A stretch of 36,026 nt of DNA, from NCBI GenBank assembly GCA_944385575.1, contig CALWXT010000014.1, positions 1 to 36,026 of the forward strand, written 5' to 3'. Below the pieces are notes generated by a model that had not been told where the DNA came from, did not search any database, and worked only from the letters and a program-made list of their open reading frames with translations. Position 1 is the first letter of the stretch. The number at the start of each line of letters is the position of its first letter. The DNA comes from an uncultured Flavonifractor sp. (lineage in GTDB: Bacteria; Bacillota; Clostridia; Oscillospirales; Oscillospiraceae). A program made the position numbers and the translations under genes. Positions 25,380-32,966 of the stretch are shown piece after piece.

Positions 25380-25769
25380 TTACAGGTTCTGAGGCGGGAT
25401 ATTGACCGGATTTTCCGGCAGCAAAGCCGAGGTCTGCTCCGGCAGGGGGATGAGCTCCAGTTCCTGCAGGGTCTGGGTTCCGGGAAAGATCTGGACGTTT
25501 TCCACGACCAGCAGCTCATAGCCCGGAGATTCCGCCCAGATATCGCACACGGCGAAGGGTTCGGCTGTGCCGGGGTTTTCGCTGGCAGAGGCGTTTGGGG
25601 TGGCAACCTGCACAGGAGCCGTGCGGCCGCTGCCATCTGTTGTCCGTACGGCCAGCAGGACATGGCGCCCCTCCGTTCCGCGCTGAGTGAAGGCTACGGT
25701 GGCGCCTGCGACCGGGATCTGGGCTCGGGAGGCGTAAACTCGGGTCAAAATAGTTCCAACAGCTTCCAA
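25380..25769 (-). CDS. SleC pro-domain-like protein (separate gene)
   Basis: The 129-residue product starts with TTG, 8 bases after AAAAGGAGG. It resembles the N-terminal pro-region of clostridial SleC: a small beta-sandwich-like domain with ARAQIPVAGATVAFTQ, a Gly/Thr turn (TTDGSGRT), and SPGYELLVVENVQIFPGTQT followed by ELELIPLPEQ. In SleC this region is covalently attached and removed by Csp proteases at germination. Here it ends with a stop 12 bases before the catalytic gene. A regulatory or inhibitory role acting in trans is inferred. Confidence 0.75.
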   Translation of the reverse strand: MEAVGTILTRVYASRAQIPVAGATVAFTQRGTEGRHVLLAVRTTDGSGRTAPVQVATPNASASENPGTAEPFAVCDIWAESPGYELLVVENVQIFPGTQTLQELELIPLPEQTSALLPENPVNIPPQNL

Positions 25770-25791
25770 CTGACATTCCTCCTTTTACGGC

Positions 25792-25818
25792 ATCCTATGC
25801 GGCGGTCCGCCGGCCGGT
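25792..25818 (-). promoter_or_regulatory. Possible sporulation (sigma-K-like) promoter of the SleC cluster
   Basis: On the minus strand an AC (25818-25817), 17 bases, then CATAGGAT (25799-25792), resembling the late mother-cell pattern AC-N16-CATAnnnT. No vegetative-type promoter was seen. The match is short and could be chance. Confidence 0.35.
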
Positions 25819-25841
25819 GCCCGCAGAATTGTCCGGAGACG

Positions 25842-25870
25842 TTGACATCGTACGCCGTTTCGAGTAAACT
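25842..25870 (+). promoter_or_regulatory. Promoter of rex
   Basis: TTGACA (25842-25847), 17 bases, TAAACT (25865-25870). It lies 48 bases before the rex ATG. Confidence 0.8.
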
Positions 25871-25891
25871 GAAAAGGAGCGAGTAGCAGTT

Positions 25892-25921
25892 ATGCTCTGG
25901 AAAGAGTGTGGTTTGACATGA
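25892..25921 (+). CDS. Nine-codon leader ORF overlapping the rex start
   Basis: An ATG (25892) about 12 bases after AAAAGGAG opens nine codons (MLWKECGLT) and stops in TGA, which overlaps the rex ATG as ATGA. rex itself has only a weak site (GGAAAGAG at distance), so ribosomes could reach it by reinitiation. Too short to be sure. Confidence 0.35.
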   Translation: MLWKECGLT

Positions 25922-26550
25922 AAAAGCAAAAGGTATCCAGTGCGGTGATCCGCCGTCTGCCGCGCTATTACCGGCATTTGAACGACCTGCATCAGGCCGG
26001 CGTGGAGCGCATATCCTCCAACGCCCTGGGCAATTCCCTGGGCCTGACCGCCTCCCAGATCCGCCAGGACCTGTCCTGCTTCGGTGAGTTTGGTCAGCAG
26101 GGTTACGGCTATAATGTGAGCACGCTGCGGGATGAAGTGGCCGATATTCTGGGCATGAACCGGGGCCATACCGCGGTGATCCTGGGTGTAGGTAACCTGG
26201 GCCGTGCTCTGATGGAAAACTTCCATTTTGACCGCTCCGGCGTGGCGCTGGCCGCCGCTTTTGATGTGGCGCCGGAGGTGGTAGGACGTCAGGTTTCCGG
26301 CATCCCTGTCTACCATGTGGACCAGCTGGAGGAATATCTGTCCCGTCAGCCTGCCAGCATTGGTGTGCTCACGGTCCCCGGTCGGGTGGCGCCCGGCATT
26401 GCCAATCGGCTGGTGCAGGCCGGCGTAAAGGGGATTTGGAATTTTACCAATATTGAGCTGTCTCTGGATGCGCCCGATGTGGTGGTGGAAGACGTCCATT
26501 TTGCGGACAGCCTGCTTGCATTGAGTTATATGATCTCGGAGGCGCCATGA
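25918..26550 (+). CDS. rex: Redox-sensing transcriptional repressor Rex
   Basis: Rex is a dimeric repressor that senses the NADH/NAD ratio and controls fermentation and respiratory genes. The 210-residue product has an N-terminal winged helix (VIRRLPRYYRHLNDL, SNALGNSLGLTASQIRQDLS, FGEFGQQGYGYNV) and a Rossmann domain with VILGVGNLGRAL. A C-terminal helix (MISEAP end) completes the domain-swapped dimer. ATG at 25918 is chosen over a GTG at 25906. Its stop overlaps the start of the downstream SLH-protein gene. No clear Rex box (TTGTnAn..nTnACAA) was seen upstream. Confidence 0.95.
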   Translation: MKKQKVSSAVIRRLPRYYRHLNDLHQAGVERISSNALGNSLGLTASQIRQDLSCFGEFGQQGYGYNVSTLRDEVADILGMNRGHTAVILGVGNLGRALMENFHFDRSGVALAAAFDVAPEVVGRQVSGIPVYHVDQLEEYLSRQPASIGVLTVPGRVAPGIANRLVQAGVKGIWNFTNIELSLDAPDVVVEDVHFADSLLALSYMISEAP

Positions 26551-27665
26551 AGAAACCCGCAGTTATCCTGCTTGCCGCGGCTATTCTGGTGAGCGCTGCT
26601 GCCGCCAGCGAGTCGCTGATTTCCAAAAGCTATTTGACCAATACTTACCTGCCGGACGTGGAAAAGCAGGTTTCCCAGCGGATCGAGGAAAAGACGGAGG
26701 ACACTTATCAGGCAGCGCTCAATGACCTGAACCAGAAGCACAGCACCTACCTGGCTCTGGCGGGCGGGGAGCAGAGCTATGCCGCCTCGCTGACCGATCT
26801 CCGCTTTAAGAAGGGGGACATGGTGACCCTGTCCACCGGCTCCGGCGGAATGCTGCTGGCGGGGAGCGCCAGCTGGTCGTTTACCGGCGGCGCGGTGGTG
26901 GATGTGACGGCGGGGCAGACAGTGGCTTCCGGGTCGGCCCTGACCATTCGGCACCGCTATCTGGCGGGAGAGAATACCACCGCCTCGGTGACCATCACCT
27001 CCGACACGGCGGTGCTCAGCGTGGAGGGGTACTATTCCGTGGCCTCCGGTTCCGGTGTGGATTACAATGCCATGGCCGACGCCCTGTTTGAGATGGGACT
27101 GTTCCAGGGCAGCGGTACCGCCTACGGCAGCGGCTATGACCTGGAGGTGCCCTCCACCCGGATCATGGGCGTGGTGATGTTTCTCCGTCTGATCGGGGAG
27201 GAGCAGGCGGCCCTGTCCAGCACGGCAGCCAACCCCTTTGCGGATACCCCCGCCTGGTGTGACCGCTATGTGGCCTATGCATTTGAGAAAGGCTACACCA
27301 ACGGCGTGGGCGAGAATGCCGCCGGGCAGCTTCTGTTTGCCCCTGACCGGCAAATCTCGGCCAACGAGTATATGACCCTGATCCTCCGCGCCCTGGGCTA
27401 TACCGACAGCGGAACCACGCCCGATTTCACCTGGGACACCGCTGTAAGCAAGAGTGTGGCCTACGGGGTACTCACCAGCGGGGAGCAGGCCATGCTGAAC
27501 CAGAGCAGCTTCCTGCGGGCGCAGGTGGTCTATCTGTCCTATTTCTCCCTGAATGCCTCCATGAAGAATGGCGGCATTCTGCTGGACCGGACGGCGGCCA
27601 GCAGCGGGCTGGGACGTAGTGAATTTGAACGGATCATGTCCGGGGTGACGGTGCCCCGGCTGTAA
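26547..27665 (+). CDS. Secreted S-layer-homology domain protein
   Basis: The 372-residue product has a signal peptide (KK, then a hydrophobic core ILLAAAILVSAAAA). A helical, probably coiled segment (about 35-70, EKQVSQRIEEKTEDTYQAAL) follows, then a small beta-rich domain (about 75-170). The C-terminal half has SLH-like units: NPFADTPAWCDRYVAYAFEKGY and NEYMTLILRALGY. SLH domains bind pyruvylated secondary cell-wall polymers. The start codon overlaps the rex stop (ATGA), so it is probably co-translated with rex. The link to redox control is not obvious. A strong terminator follows. Confidence 0.85.
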   Translation: MKKPAVILLAAAILVSAAAASESLISKSYLTNTYLPDVEKQVSQRIEEKTEDTYQAALNDLNQKHSTYLALAGGEQSYAASLTDLRFKKGDMVTLSTGSGGMLLAGSASWSFTGGAVVDVTAGQTVASGSALTIRHRYLAGENTTASVTITSDTAVLSVEGYYSVASGSGVDYNAMADALFEMGLFQGSGTAYGSGYDLEVPSTRIMGVVMFLRLIGEEQAALSSTAANPFADTPAWCDRYVAYAFEKGYTNGVGENAAGQLLFAPDRQISANEYMTLILRALGYTDSGTTPDFTWDTAVSKSVAYGVLTSGEQAMLNQSSFLRAQVVYLSYFSLNASMKNGGILLDRTAASSGLGRSEFERIMSGVTVPRL

Positions 27666-27676
27666 CGGACCGGCAG

Positions 27677-27712
27677 ACCGCCGCCGTGGAGCTTCCACGG
27701 CGGCGGTTTTTT
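27677..27712 (+). terminator. Intrinsic terminator after the rex-SLH operon
   Basis: A perfect 14-bp stem, 27677-27690 with 27694-27707, has a 3-base loop and is followed by TTTTT. Confidence 0.93.
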
Positions 27713-27758
27713 GTGCCTGTCAGAATGGACAGGTGGGAAAAGGTGGAGTTTTGTGGAT

Positions 27759-27795
27759 GTTGTGCATTGACAACAGTTAGCAATGCAACTAAAAT
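27759..27795 (+). promoter_or_regulatory. Promoter and candidate MarR operator of the ABC exporter operon
   Basis: TTGACA (27767-27772), 17 bases, TAAAAT (27790-27795). The -35 box sits in an imperfect palindrome, GTTGTGCATTGACAAC (27759-27774, 12 of 16 bases symmetric). A 7-bp inverted repeat (TGCATTG with CAATGCA, 27763-27787) fills the spacer. Autoregulation by the MarR protein is a natural inference. Confidence 0.75.
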
Positions 27796-27826
27796 AAGCG
27801 GTATCGTAAGGAAAGGAGATGGTCGG

Positions 27827-28264
27827 ATGCGTCAGGAGCACCACGTGGGATATGAGATCAAGGCGCTGGCCAACCTCTTGCGGCGCAAGGTACTGGAGAC
27901 TACCACGGGTTCGCCCGATGGGGACGACTTTACCGAGATGCAGGCGAAGATTCTGGGCTTTCTGTGCCATAACCGGGATCAGGAAGTATGCCAAAAGGAC
28001 ATTGAGGAAGCGTTTTATATCCGCAGATCCACGGCCTCCCGCCTGCTCAAGCGCCTGGAGACCGACGGGTTTATCGTGCGGCAGTCCGTATCCCGGGATG
28101 CCCGGCTCAAACAGGTGACCACCACGCCGAAGGCGGACGCGCTGCTTCAGGAGGTCACGGAGCGGATCTCCTGCGTAGAGCGGACGCTGACCAGGGGACT
28201 GTCCCAGCAGGAACTGGATCAGTTTCTGGCTACGGTGGAAAAACTGAAACAGAATCTGATGTAA
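27827..28264 (+). CDS. MarR family transcriptional regulator
   Basis: The ATG at 27827 follows GAAAGGAG at 9 bases and gives 145 residues; the longer upstream frame runs through the promoter and is rejected. The winged-helix core is QKDIEEAFYIRRSTASRLLKRLE with the wing GFIVRQSVSRDARLKQVTTT, flanked by dimerisation helices. It lies 35 bases before the first ABC exporter gene. MarR proteins often repress adjacent drug exporters and release DNA on binding a ligand. The ligand is unknown. Confidence 0.92.
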   Translation: MRQEHHVGYEIKALANLLRRKVLETTTGSPDGDDFTEMQAKILGFLCHNRDQEVCQKDIEEAFYIRRSTASRLLKRLETDGFIVRQSVSRDARLKQVTTTPKADALLQEVTERISCVERTLTRGLSQQELDQFLATVEKLKQNLM

Positions 28265-28299
28265 GAGCACAAGAACACAGCGATCCAAGGAGGAAACCT

Positions 28300-30039
28300 A
28301 TGAAGAAGAAACGAGGATTGACCAGCTGTATCAAGGAGTTTTGGCGGGACACCATCCTCACCCCCATTTTCGTCATCGGCGAAGTGGCGTTTGACGTACT
28401 CATCCCCATGATGACCGGCAAGCTGCTGGATGAAGGCGTAAAAGCAGGCAGCATGGGGCACATCGTACGCTATGGTGTGACGGTGGTGGCTATGGCGCTG
28501 GTTGCGCTGCTGCTGGGCGCCCTGTCCGGCCGGTTTGCCGCCCGTGCGTCTACCGGCTTTTCCCGCAATCTGCGCCGGGAGATGTACCAGAACGTACAGA
28601 AGTTTTCTTTTTCCAATATTGACAAATTTTCTACCGCCGGTATCATTACCCGCCTGACCACCGACGTGACCAATGTGCAGATGGCATTTATGATGATCAT
28701 TCGTATCGCGGTGCGCTGCCCCATCATGCTCGTCTGCGCCTGGGTGATGACCTTTACCATCAACCCCAAGCTGGCCCTGATTTTCCTGGTGGTCATCCCT
28801 GTCCTGGCGGGCGGCGTCCTGCTGATCATGAAGACGGCCCATCCCGTTTTCGAGCGGGTCATCAAAAAGTATGACTGGCTGAACAACGTGGTAGAGGAGA
28901 ACCTGCTGGGCATCCGCGTGGTAAAGTCCTTTGTCCGCGAGGACTATGAGAAGGAGAAGTTCGGCAAGGTCTCCCAGGAGATTTACACGGACTTCTCCAA
29001 GGCGGAGAAGATCGTCGCCTTCAATATGCCTCTGATGCAGATCTGCGTTTACGCCTGCATCCTGACCGTGTCCTGGATCGGCGCCAACCTGGTGGTGGGT
29101 GGCGACCTGACCACCGGCCAGCTGACCAGCATGTTCAGCTACATCATGATGATTCTGATGAGCCTGATGATGCTGTCCATGGTGCTGATGATGATTATTC
29201 TGGCCCGGGCTTCCGCCGAGCGGATCGTGGAGCTGCTCAACGAGGAGAGCGATCTGAAGAACGGTCCCAACCCCGTCTACGAGGTGAAGGACGGCTCCGT
29301 GGTCTTTGAGAACGTCAGCTTCAGCTATGCCAAGGACCCCACCAAGGAGTGCCTGAAGGATGTAAACCTCACCATCAACTCCGGCGAGACGGTGGGCATT
29401 CTGGGCGGTACCGGTACCTCCAAGACCACGCTGGTCCAGCTCATTCCCCGTCTGTACGACGTGACTGAGGGCCGTGTGCTGGTAGGCGGCGTGGATGTGC
29501 GGGACTACGACATGGACTCCCTGCGGGAGCAGGTGGCCATGGTGCTCCAGAAGAACGTACTCTTTTCCGGCTCTATCAAGGAAAACCTGCGCTGGGGCAA
29601 TAAGGAGGCCACCGACGAGGAGATGGTCCGGGTGTGCAAGCTGGCCCAGGCCGATCCCTTTATCCAGGAGTTCCCCGACAAGTACGACACCCACATCGAG
29701 CAGGGCGGTTCCAATGTGTCCGGCGGCCAGAAGCAGCGGCTGTGCATTGCCCGCGCCCTGTTGAAGAAGCCCAAGATCCTCATTCTGGATGACTCCACCT
29801 CCGCGGTGGACACCAAGACGGACGCCCTGATCCGCAAGGCGTTCCGGGAGGAGATCCCCGAGACCACCAAGTTCATCATCGCCCAGCGTATTTCCTCCAT
29901 TGAGGATGCCGACAAGATCCTGGTGATGGACGGCGGAAAGATCGCCGCCATGGGCAACCATGAGGAGCTGCTCCAGAGCTGTGACATTTACCGCGAGATC
30001 TATGAGTCCCAGACGAAGGGAGGCAGCGACGATGAATAA
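28300..30039 (+). CDS. ABC exporter half-transporter, degenerate-site subunit
   Basis: The 579-residue type IV half-transporter has six membrane helices (about 15-310) and a C-terminal ATPase domain. Walker A reads GGTGTSKTT (about 368-376), with Ser where the last Gly of GKS/T motifs is normal. The signature is VSGGQ (about 472). Walker B ends ILDDS, with Asp in place of the catalytic Glu. These features match the non-catalytic partner of heterodimeric exporters such as BmrC/BmrD or TM287/288. The ATG follows AAGGAGGAAACCT. It overlaps the next gene by 8 bases. Likely exports drugs or lipophilic compounds. Confidence 0.93.
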   Translation: MKKKRGLTSCIKEFWRDTILTPIFVIGEVAFDVLIPMMTGKLLDEGVKAGSMGHIVRYGVTVVAMALVALLLGALSGRFAARASTGFSRNLRREMYQNVQKFSFSNIDKFSTAGIITRLTTDVTNVQMAFMMIIRIAVRCPIMLVCAWVMTFTINPKLALIFLVVIPVLAGGVLLIMKTAHPVFERVIKKYDWLNNVVEENLLGIRVVKSFVREDYEKEKFGKVSQEIYTDFSKAEKIVAFNMPLMQICVYACILTVSWIGANLVVGGDLTTGQLTSMFSYIMMILMSLMMLSMVLMMIILARASAERIVELLNEESDLKNGPNPVYEVKDGSVVFENVSFSYAKDPTKECLKDVNLTINSGETVGILGGTGTSKTTLVQLIPRLYDVTEGRVLVGGVDVRDYDMDSLREQVAMVLQKNVLFSGSIKENLRWGNKEATDEEMVRVCKLAQADPFIQEFPDKYDTHIEQGGSNVSGGQKQRLCIARALLKKPKILILDDSTSAVDTKTDALIRKAFREEIPETTKFIIAQRISSIEDADKILVMDGGKIAAMGNHEELLQSCDIYREIYESQTKGGSDDE

Positions 30040-31918
30040 GAACATGAAGCGTTCCCATGTGAACCGATCCCATACGGTCCGCCGGCTGATGAGCTATGTG
30101 GGCCGGGGCTACGGCCTGCGGTTCCTGCTGGTGCTGGTGTGCATCCTGGTCAGCGCCATCGCCTCCGTGTCCGGCTCCCTGTTCCTGGGTTCCCTGATCG
30201 ACGACTATATCACCCCGTTGCTGGCCATGGATAACCCGGTATTCGACGGCCTGCTCCGTGCCATCATTATGATGGGCTGCCTGTACGTCACCGGCGCCCT
30301 GTGCGCGCTGGCCTATAACCGGATCATGGTGACCATCTCCCAGGGCGTACAGAAGAAGATCCGTGACGACCTGTTCGGCCACATGCAGTCCCTGCCCATC
30401 AAGTACTTTGACACCCACGCCCACGGCGACGTGATGAGCGTCTACACCAACGACGTGGACACCCTGCGCCAGATGTTCTCCCAGAGCATTCCCCAGGTCA
30501 TCAACTCCCTGATGATGATTGTGGTGGCCTTTGTCGGTATGCTGACTACCGATCTGCTGCTTACCGGCGTGGTCATCCTGTGCATCGTTGTCATGCTGTG
30601 TGTTACCCGGGTGCTGGCCGGACGCAGCGGCCGTTACTTTATCCGCCAGCAGGTGAAGCTGGGCGATCTGAACGGCTATATCGAGGAGATGATCAACGGC
30701 CAGAAGGTGGTCAAGGTTTTCTGCCACGAGAAGGAGGCCCAGGAGGGCTTTGACCGGGTGAACGACGCCCTGTGTGAGAGCGCCGACAAGGCCAACAAGT
30801 ATGCCAACATCCTTATGCCCATCCTCATCAACATCGGCAACATCCAGTATGTCATCATTGCCATGGCCGGCGGCGCCCTGGCCCTCAGCGGTGTGGGCCC
30901 CGGGATCACCCTGGGTGTTATCGCCACCTTCCTCCAGCTGTCCAAGAGCCTGACCAACCCCATCAGCCAGATCTCCCAGCAGCTCAACTCCGTGGTCATG
31001 GCCCTGGCCGGCGCCCAGCGGATCTTTGATCTGATGGATGAGCCTGTTGAGGAAGATCACGGCAAGGTGACCCTGGTGAACGTGAACTTTGACAAGGAGG
31101 GCAACCTCCATGAGACCGACCAGCGCACCAACATCTGGGCCTGGAAGGTTCCTCAGGAGGACGGCAGCTATGCCTATACCAAGCTGGCCGGCGATGTGCG
31201 CTTCGACCATGTGGACTTCGCCTACGAGGAGGGCAAGACCATCCTCCACGACATCAGCCTGTTCGCCAAGCCCGGCCAGAAGCTGGCCTTCGTAGGCGCC
31301 ACCGGTGCGGGCAAGACCACCATTACCAACCTCATCAACCGCTTCTATGATATCGCCGACGGCAAAATCCACTATGACGGTATCTCCATCAACGACATCC
31401 ACAAGCCCGATCTGCGGCGCTCCCTGGGCATCGTGCTTCAGGACACCAACCTGTTTACCGGTACCGTCCGGGAGAACATCCGCTACGGCAACCTGAGCGC
31501 CACCGATGAGGAGGTGGAGGCCGCCGCCGTCCTGGCCAACGCCGACGACTTCATCCGCCGCCTGCCCCAGGGTTACGATACCATGCTGACCGGCAACGGT
31601 GCCAACCTGTCCCAGGGCCAGCGGCAGCTGATTGCCATTGCCCGGGCCGCTGTGGCCGATCCCCCGGTGATGATTCTGGACGAGGCGACCTCCTCCATTG
31701 ATACCCGCACCGAGGCCATTGTTCAGCAGGGTATGGACGCCCTGATGAGCGGCCGCACCGTGTTCGTCATCGCCCACCGGCTGTCCACCGTCCGCAACTC
31801 CGACGCCATCATGGTGCTGGATCACGGACGTATCGTGGAGCGGGGCAGCCATGAGGATCTGATCGCCCAGCACGGCCTTTACTACCAGCTCTATACCGGC
31901 GCTTTTGAGCTGGAATAA
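30032..31918 (+). CDS. ABC exporter half-transporter, catalytic subunit
   Basis: The 628-residue partner of the preceding protein. Six membrane helices span about 25-340. An insert of about 50 residues (about 350-400, containing NIWAWKVPQ) joins them to the ATPase domain, as in many clostridial members. Walker A is GATGAGKTT (about 421), the signature is LSQGQ (about 526), and Walker B is ILDEATSSID with an intact catalytic Glu. The switch His is in IAHRLST. The ATG at 30032 follows GGGAGG and overlaps the stop of the first gene. No clear terminator follows. Confidence 0.94.
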   Translation: MNKNMKRSHVNRSHTVRRLMSYVGRGYGLRFLLVLVCILVSAIASVSGSLFLGSLIDDYITPLLAMDNPVFDGLLRAIIMMGCLYVTGALCALAYNRIMVTISQGVQKKIRDDLFGHMQSLPIKYFDTHAHGDVMSVYTNDVDTLRQMFSQSIPQVINSLMMIVVAFVGMLTTDLLLTGVVILCIVVMLCVTRVLAGRSGRYFIRQQVKLGDLNGYIEEMINGQKVVKVFCHEKEAQEGFDRVNDALCESADKANKYANILMPILINIGNIQYVIIAMAGGALALSGVGPGITLGVIATFLQLSKSLTNPISQISQQLNSVVMALAGAQRIFDLMDEPVEEDHGKVTLVNVNFDKEGNLHETDQRTNIWAWKVPQEDGSYAYTKLAGDVRFDHVDFAYEEGKTILHDISLFAKPGQKLAFVGATGAGKTTITNLINRFYDIADGKIHYDGISINDIHKPDLRRSLGIVLQDTNLFTGTVRENIRYGNLSATDEEVEAAAVLANADDFIRRLPQGYDTMLTGNGANLSQGQRQLIAIARAAVADPPVMILDEATSSIDTRTEAIVQQGMDALMSGRTVFVIAHRLSTVRNSDAIMVLDHGRIVERGSHEDLIAQHGLYYQLYTGAFELE

Positions 31919-31938
31919 AAAAATGACCTTCTCTCTGC

Positions 31939-31964
31939 ACCCCTCCGCCGGCCCGGCATAGTAT
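31939..31964 (+). promoter_or_regulatory. Possible sporulation (sigma-K-like) promoter of the cysteine-rich gene
   Basis: AC (31939-31940), 16 bases, CATAGTAT (31957-31964). This resembles the late mother-cell promoter pattern and the candidate before the SleC cluster. The -10 box sits in the loop of a 9-bp inverted repeat (31948-31956 with 31974-31982). Confidence 0.35.
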
Positions 31965-32042
31965 GGAATGAGACCGGGCCGGACAGCGGGAAGCCCCGCC
32001 GCCAGTTCCAGGTTTCCATTTTTCAACCAGGAGGTACTTCTT

Positions 32043-32180
32043 ATGGGGTGCAATAACGGCTGTGGCTTTGGCGGCGGGAGCTGCCTGTGGATCGTCCTGA
32101 TTATCATTCTGCTGTGCTGCTGCTGCGGCGGCGGTGCCGGCCAGAGCAACGGCTGTGGCTGCGGCAACAGCTGCTGCTGA
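32043..32180 (+). CDS. Tiny cysteine- and glycine-rich membrane protein
   Basis: The 45-residue product starts at an ATG behind CCAGGAGG, 8-9 bases away. It has 11 Cys and 12 or so Gly. A Gly/Cys head (NNGCGFGGGSC) is followed by a short hydrophobic stretch (LWIVLIIILL), a CCCC run and a Gly/Cys tail ending in CC. The layout recalls small Gly-rich sporulation proteins of the YjcZ type and Cys-rich spore coat or exosporium proteins, but no family match can be claimed. A strong hairpin follows, so it is a single-gene unit. Confidence 0.75.
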   Translation: MGCNNGCGFGGGSCLWIVLIIILLCCCCGGGAGQSNGCGCGNSCC

Positions 32181-32210
32181 GTTTACCGTACCATAGCCGC
32201 GAGGCGGCAG

Positions 32211-32246
32211 CAGAAAGGGCCGGGGCAGATGCCCCGGCCCTTTCTG
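32211..32246. terminator. Hairpin after the cysteine-rich gene, probable terminator
   Basis: A perfect 16-bp stem, 32211-32226 with 32231-32246, has an AGAT loop. The lower stem holds AAA/TTT, but no long T run follows. Confidence 0.7.
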
Positions 32247-32281
32247 ACAGAATGGGTCCTGTGAGGAACAGGGGAAAGCGG

Positions 32282-32310
32282 TTGAATGGGGGCTTTGGGC
32301 GTATTATAAT
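32282..32310 (+). promoter_or_regulatory. Promoter of the second GNAT acetyltransferase gene
   Basis: TTGAAT (32282-32287), 17 bases, and a perfect TATAAT (32305-32310). It lies about 65 bases before the gene. Confidence 0.85.
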
Positions 32311-32374
32311 AAAGAAACGGACAACCCTGTTTTACCCTGGCGATTCAAAAATGCGGGAAGGGAGCGCATGCGGT

Positions 32375-32902
32375 ATGGCATGGATGGAGACTGCGGATCT
32401 TTGGATCCGGCCGTCGGAGGAGAGCGATCTGGAACTGTTCTATCAATGGGAACGGCTGCCTGAGGTGACGCAATTTTTCAGCATTGGAGACGATCAGAGC
32501 CGCGAGGAAGTGGAAGCGGTCTATCGCCGGGACGAGGCGGACCCCGGCCGGAGGCAGTATACCATTCTGCTCAAGCCGGAGGGAAGGCCCATCGGCCGCA
32601 TTGTGCTGGCTGACCGGATTGAGGGCTGGAAGGTGGAGATCTTCCGTATTTACATTGCGGACCTGGCGCTGCGGGGAAAAGGCTATGGAAAGCAGGCCAT
32701 GCAGGCTATACTGGCCCTGTGCTTTCAAGACTGGGGAATGGAGCGGGTCTATCTGGACCACTATACCGGCAACCCGGCTGCGGCGCTCTATCTGGCGCTG
32801 GGCTTTCAATATGAGGGGGTCCTCAGAAAGAACTGCCGAAAAAACGGCAAGCTGTATGACGTACATCTGATGTCCATGCTGAAAGAGGAGTACAAGCCAT
32901 AA
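32375..32902 (+). CDS. GNAT family N-acetyltransferase (RimJ/RimL-like)
   Basis: Several in-frame ATGs exist (32351, 32375, 32384). The one at 32375 lies 10 bases after GGGAG and gives about 175 residues. The product begins LWIRPSEESDLELFYQWE, typical of the Acetyltransf_3 group. The acetyl-CoA site is IADLALRGKGYGKQAMQAIL (R-G-K-G-Y-G-K), and the fold ends NPAAALYLALGFQYEGVLRK. Members acetylate ribosomal proteins, amines or antibiotics. The substrate is unknown. It has its own promoter and terminator. Confidence 0.9.
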   Translation: MAWMETADLWIRPSEESDLELFYQWERLPEVTQFFSIGDDQSREEVEAVYRRDEADPGRRQYTILLKPEGRPIGRIVLADRIEGWKVEIFRIYIADLALRGKGYGKQAMQAILALCFQDWGMERVYLDHYTGNPAAALYLALGFQYEGVLRKNCRKNGKLYDVHLMSMLKEEYKP

Positions 32903-32911
32903 AAGCGAACA

Positions 32912-32942
32912 GGACGCACGGCATTCCGTGCGTCCCGCTTTT
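32912..32942 (+). terminator. Intrinsic terminator after the acetyltransferase gene
   Basis: A 10-bp stem (32912-32921 with 32926-32935) has a CATT loop. An outer AAGCG/CGCTT pairing extends it, and it ends in TTTT. Confidence 0.85.
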
Positions 32943-32966
32943 CAAAACAGATAAGGAGATGGCATT

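Noticed and set aside
24204-25886. A 560-codon plus-strand frame opposite the SleC cluster
   Set aside because: A shadow frame: it ignores the clear SleC-like genes with good ribosome sites on the minus strand.
27686-27826. N-terminal extension of the MarR protein
   Set aside because: It runs through the preceding terminator and the TTGACA/TAAAAT promoter; the ATG at 27827 has a proper ribosome site.
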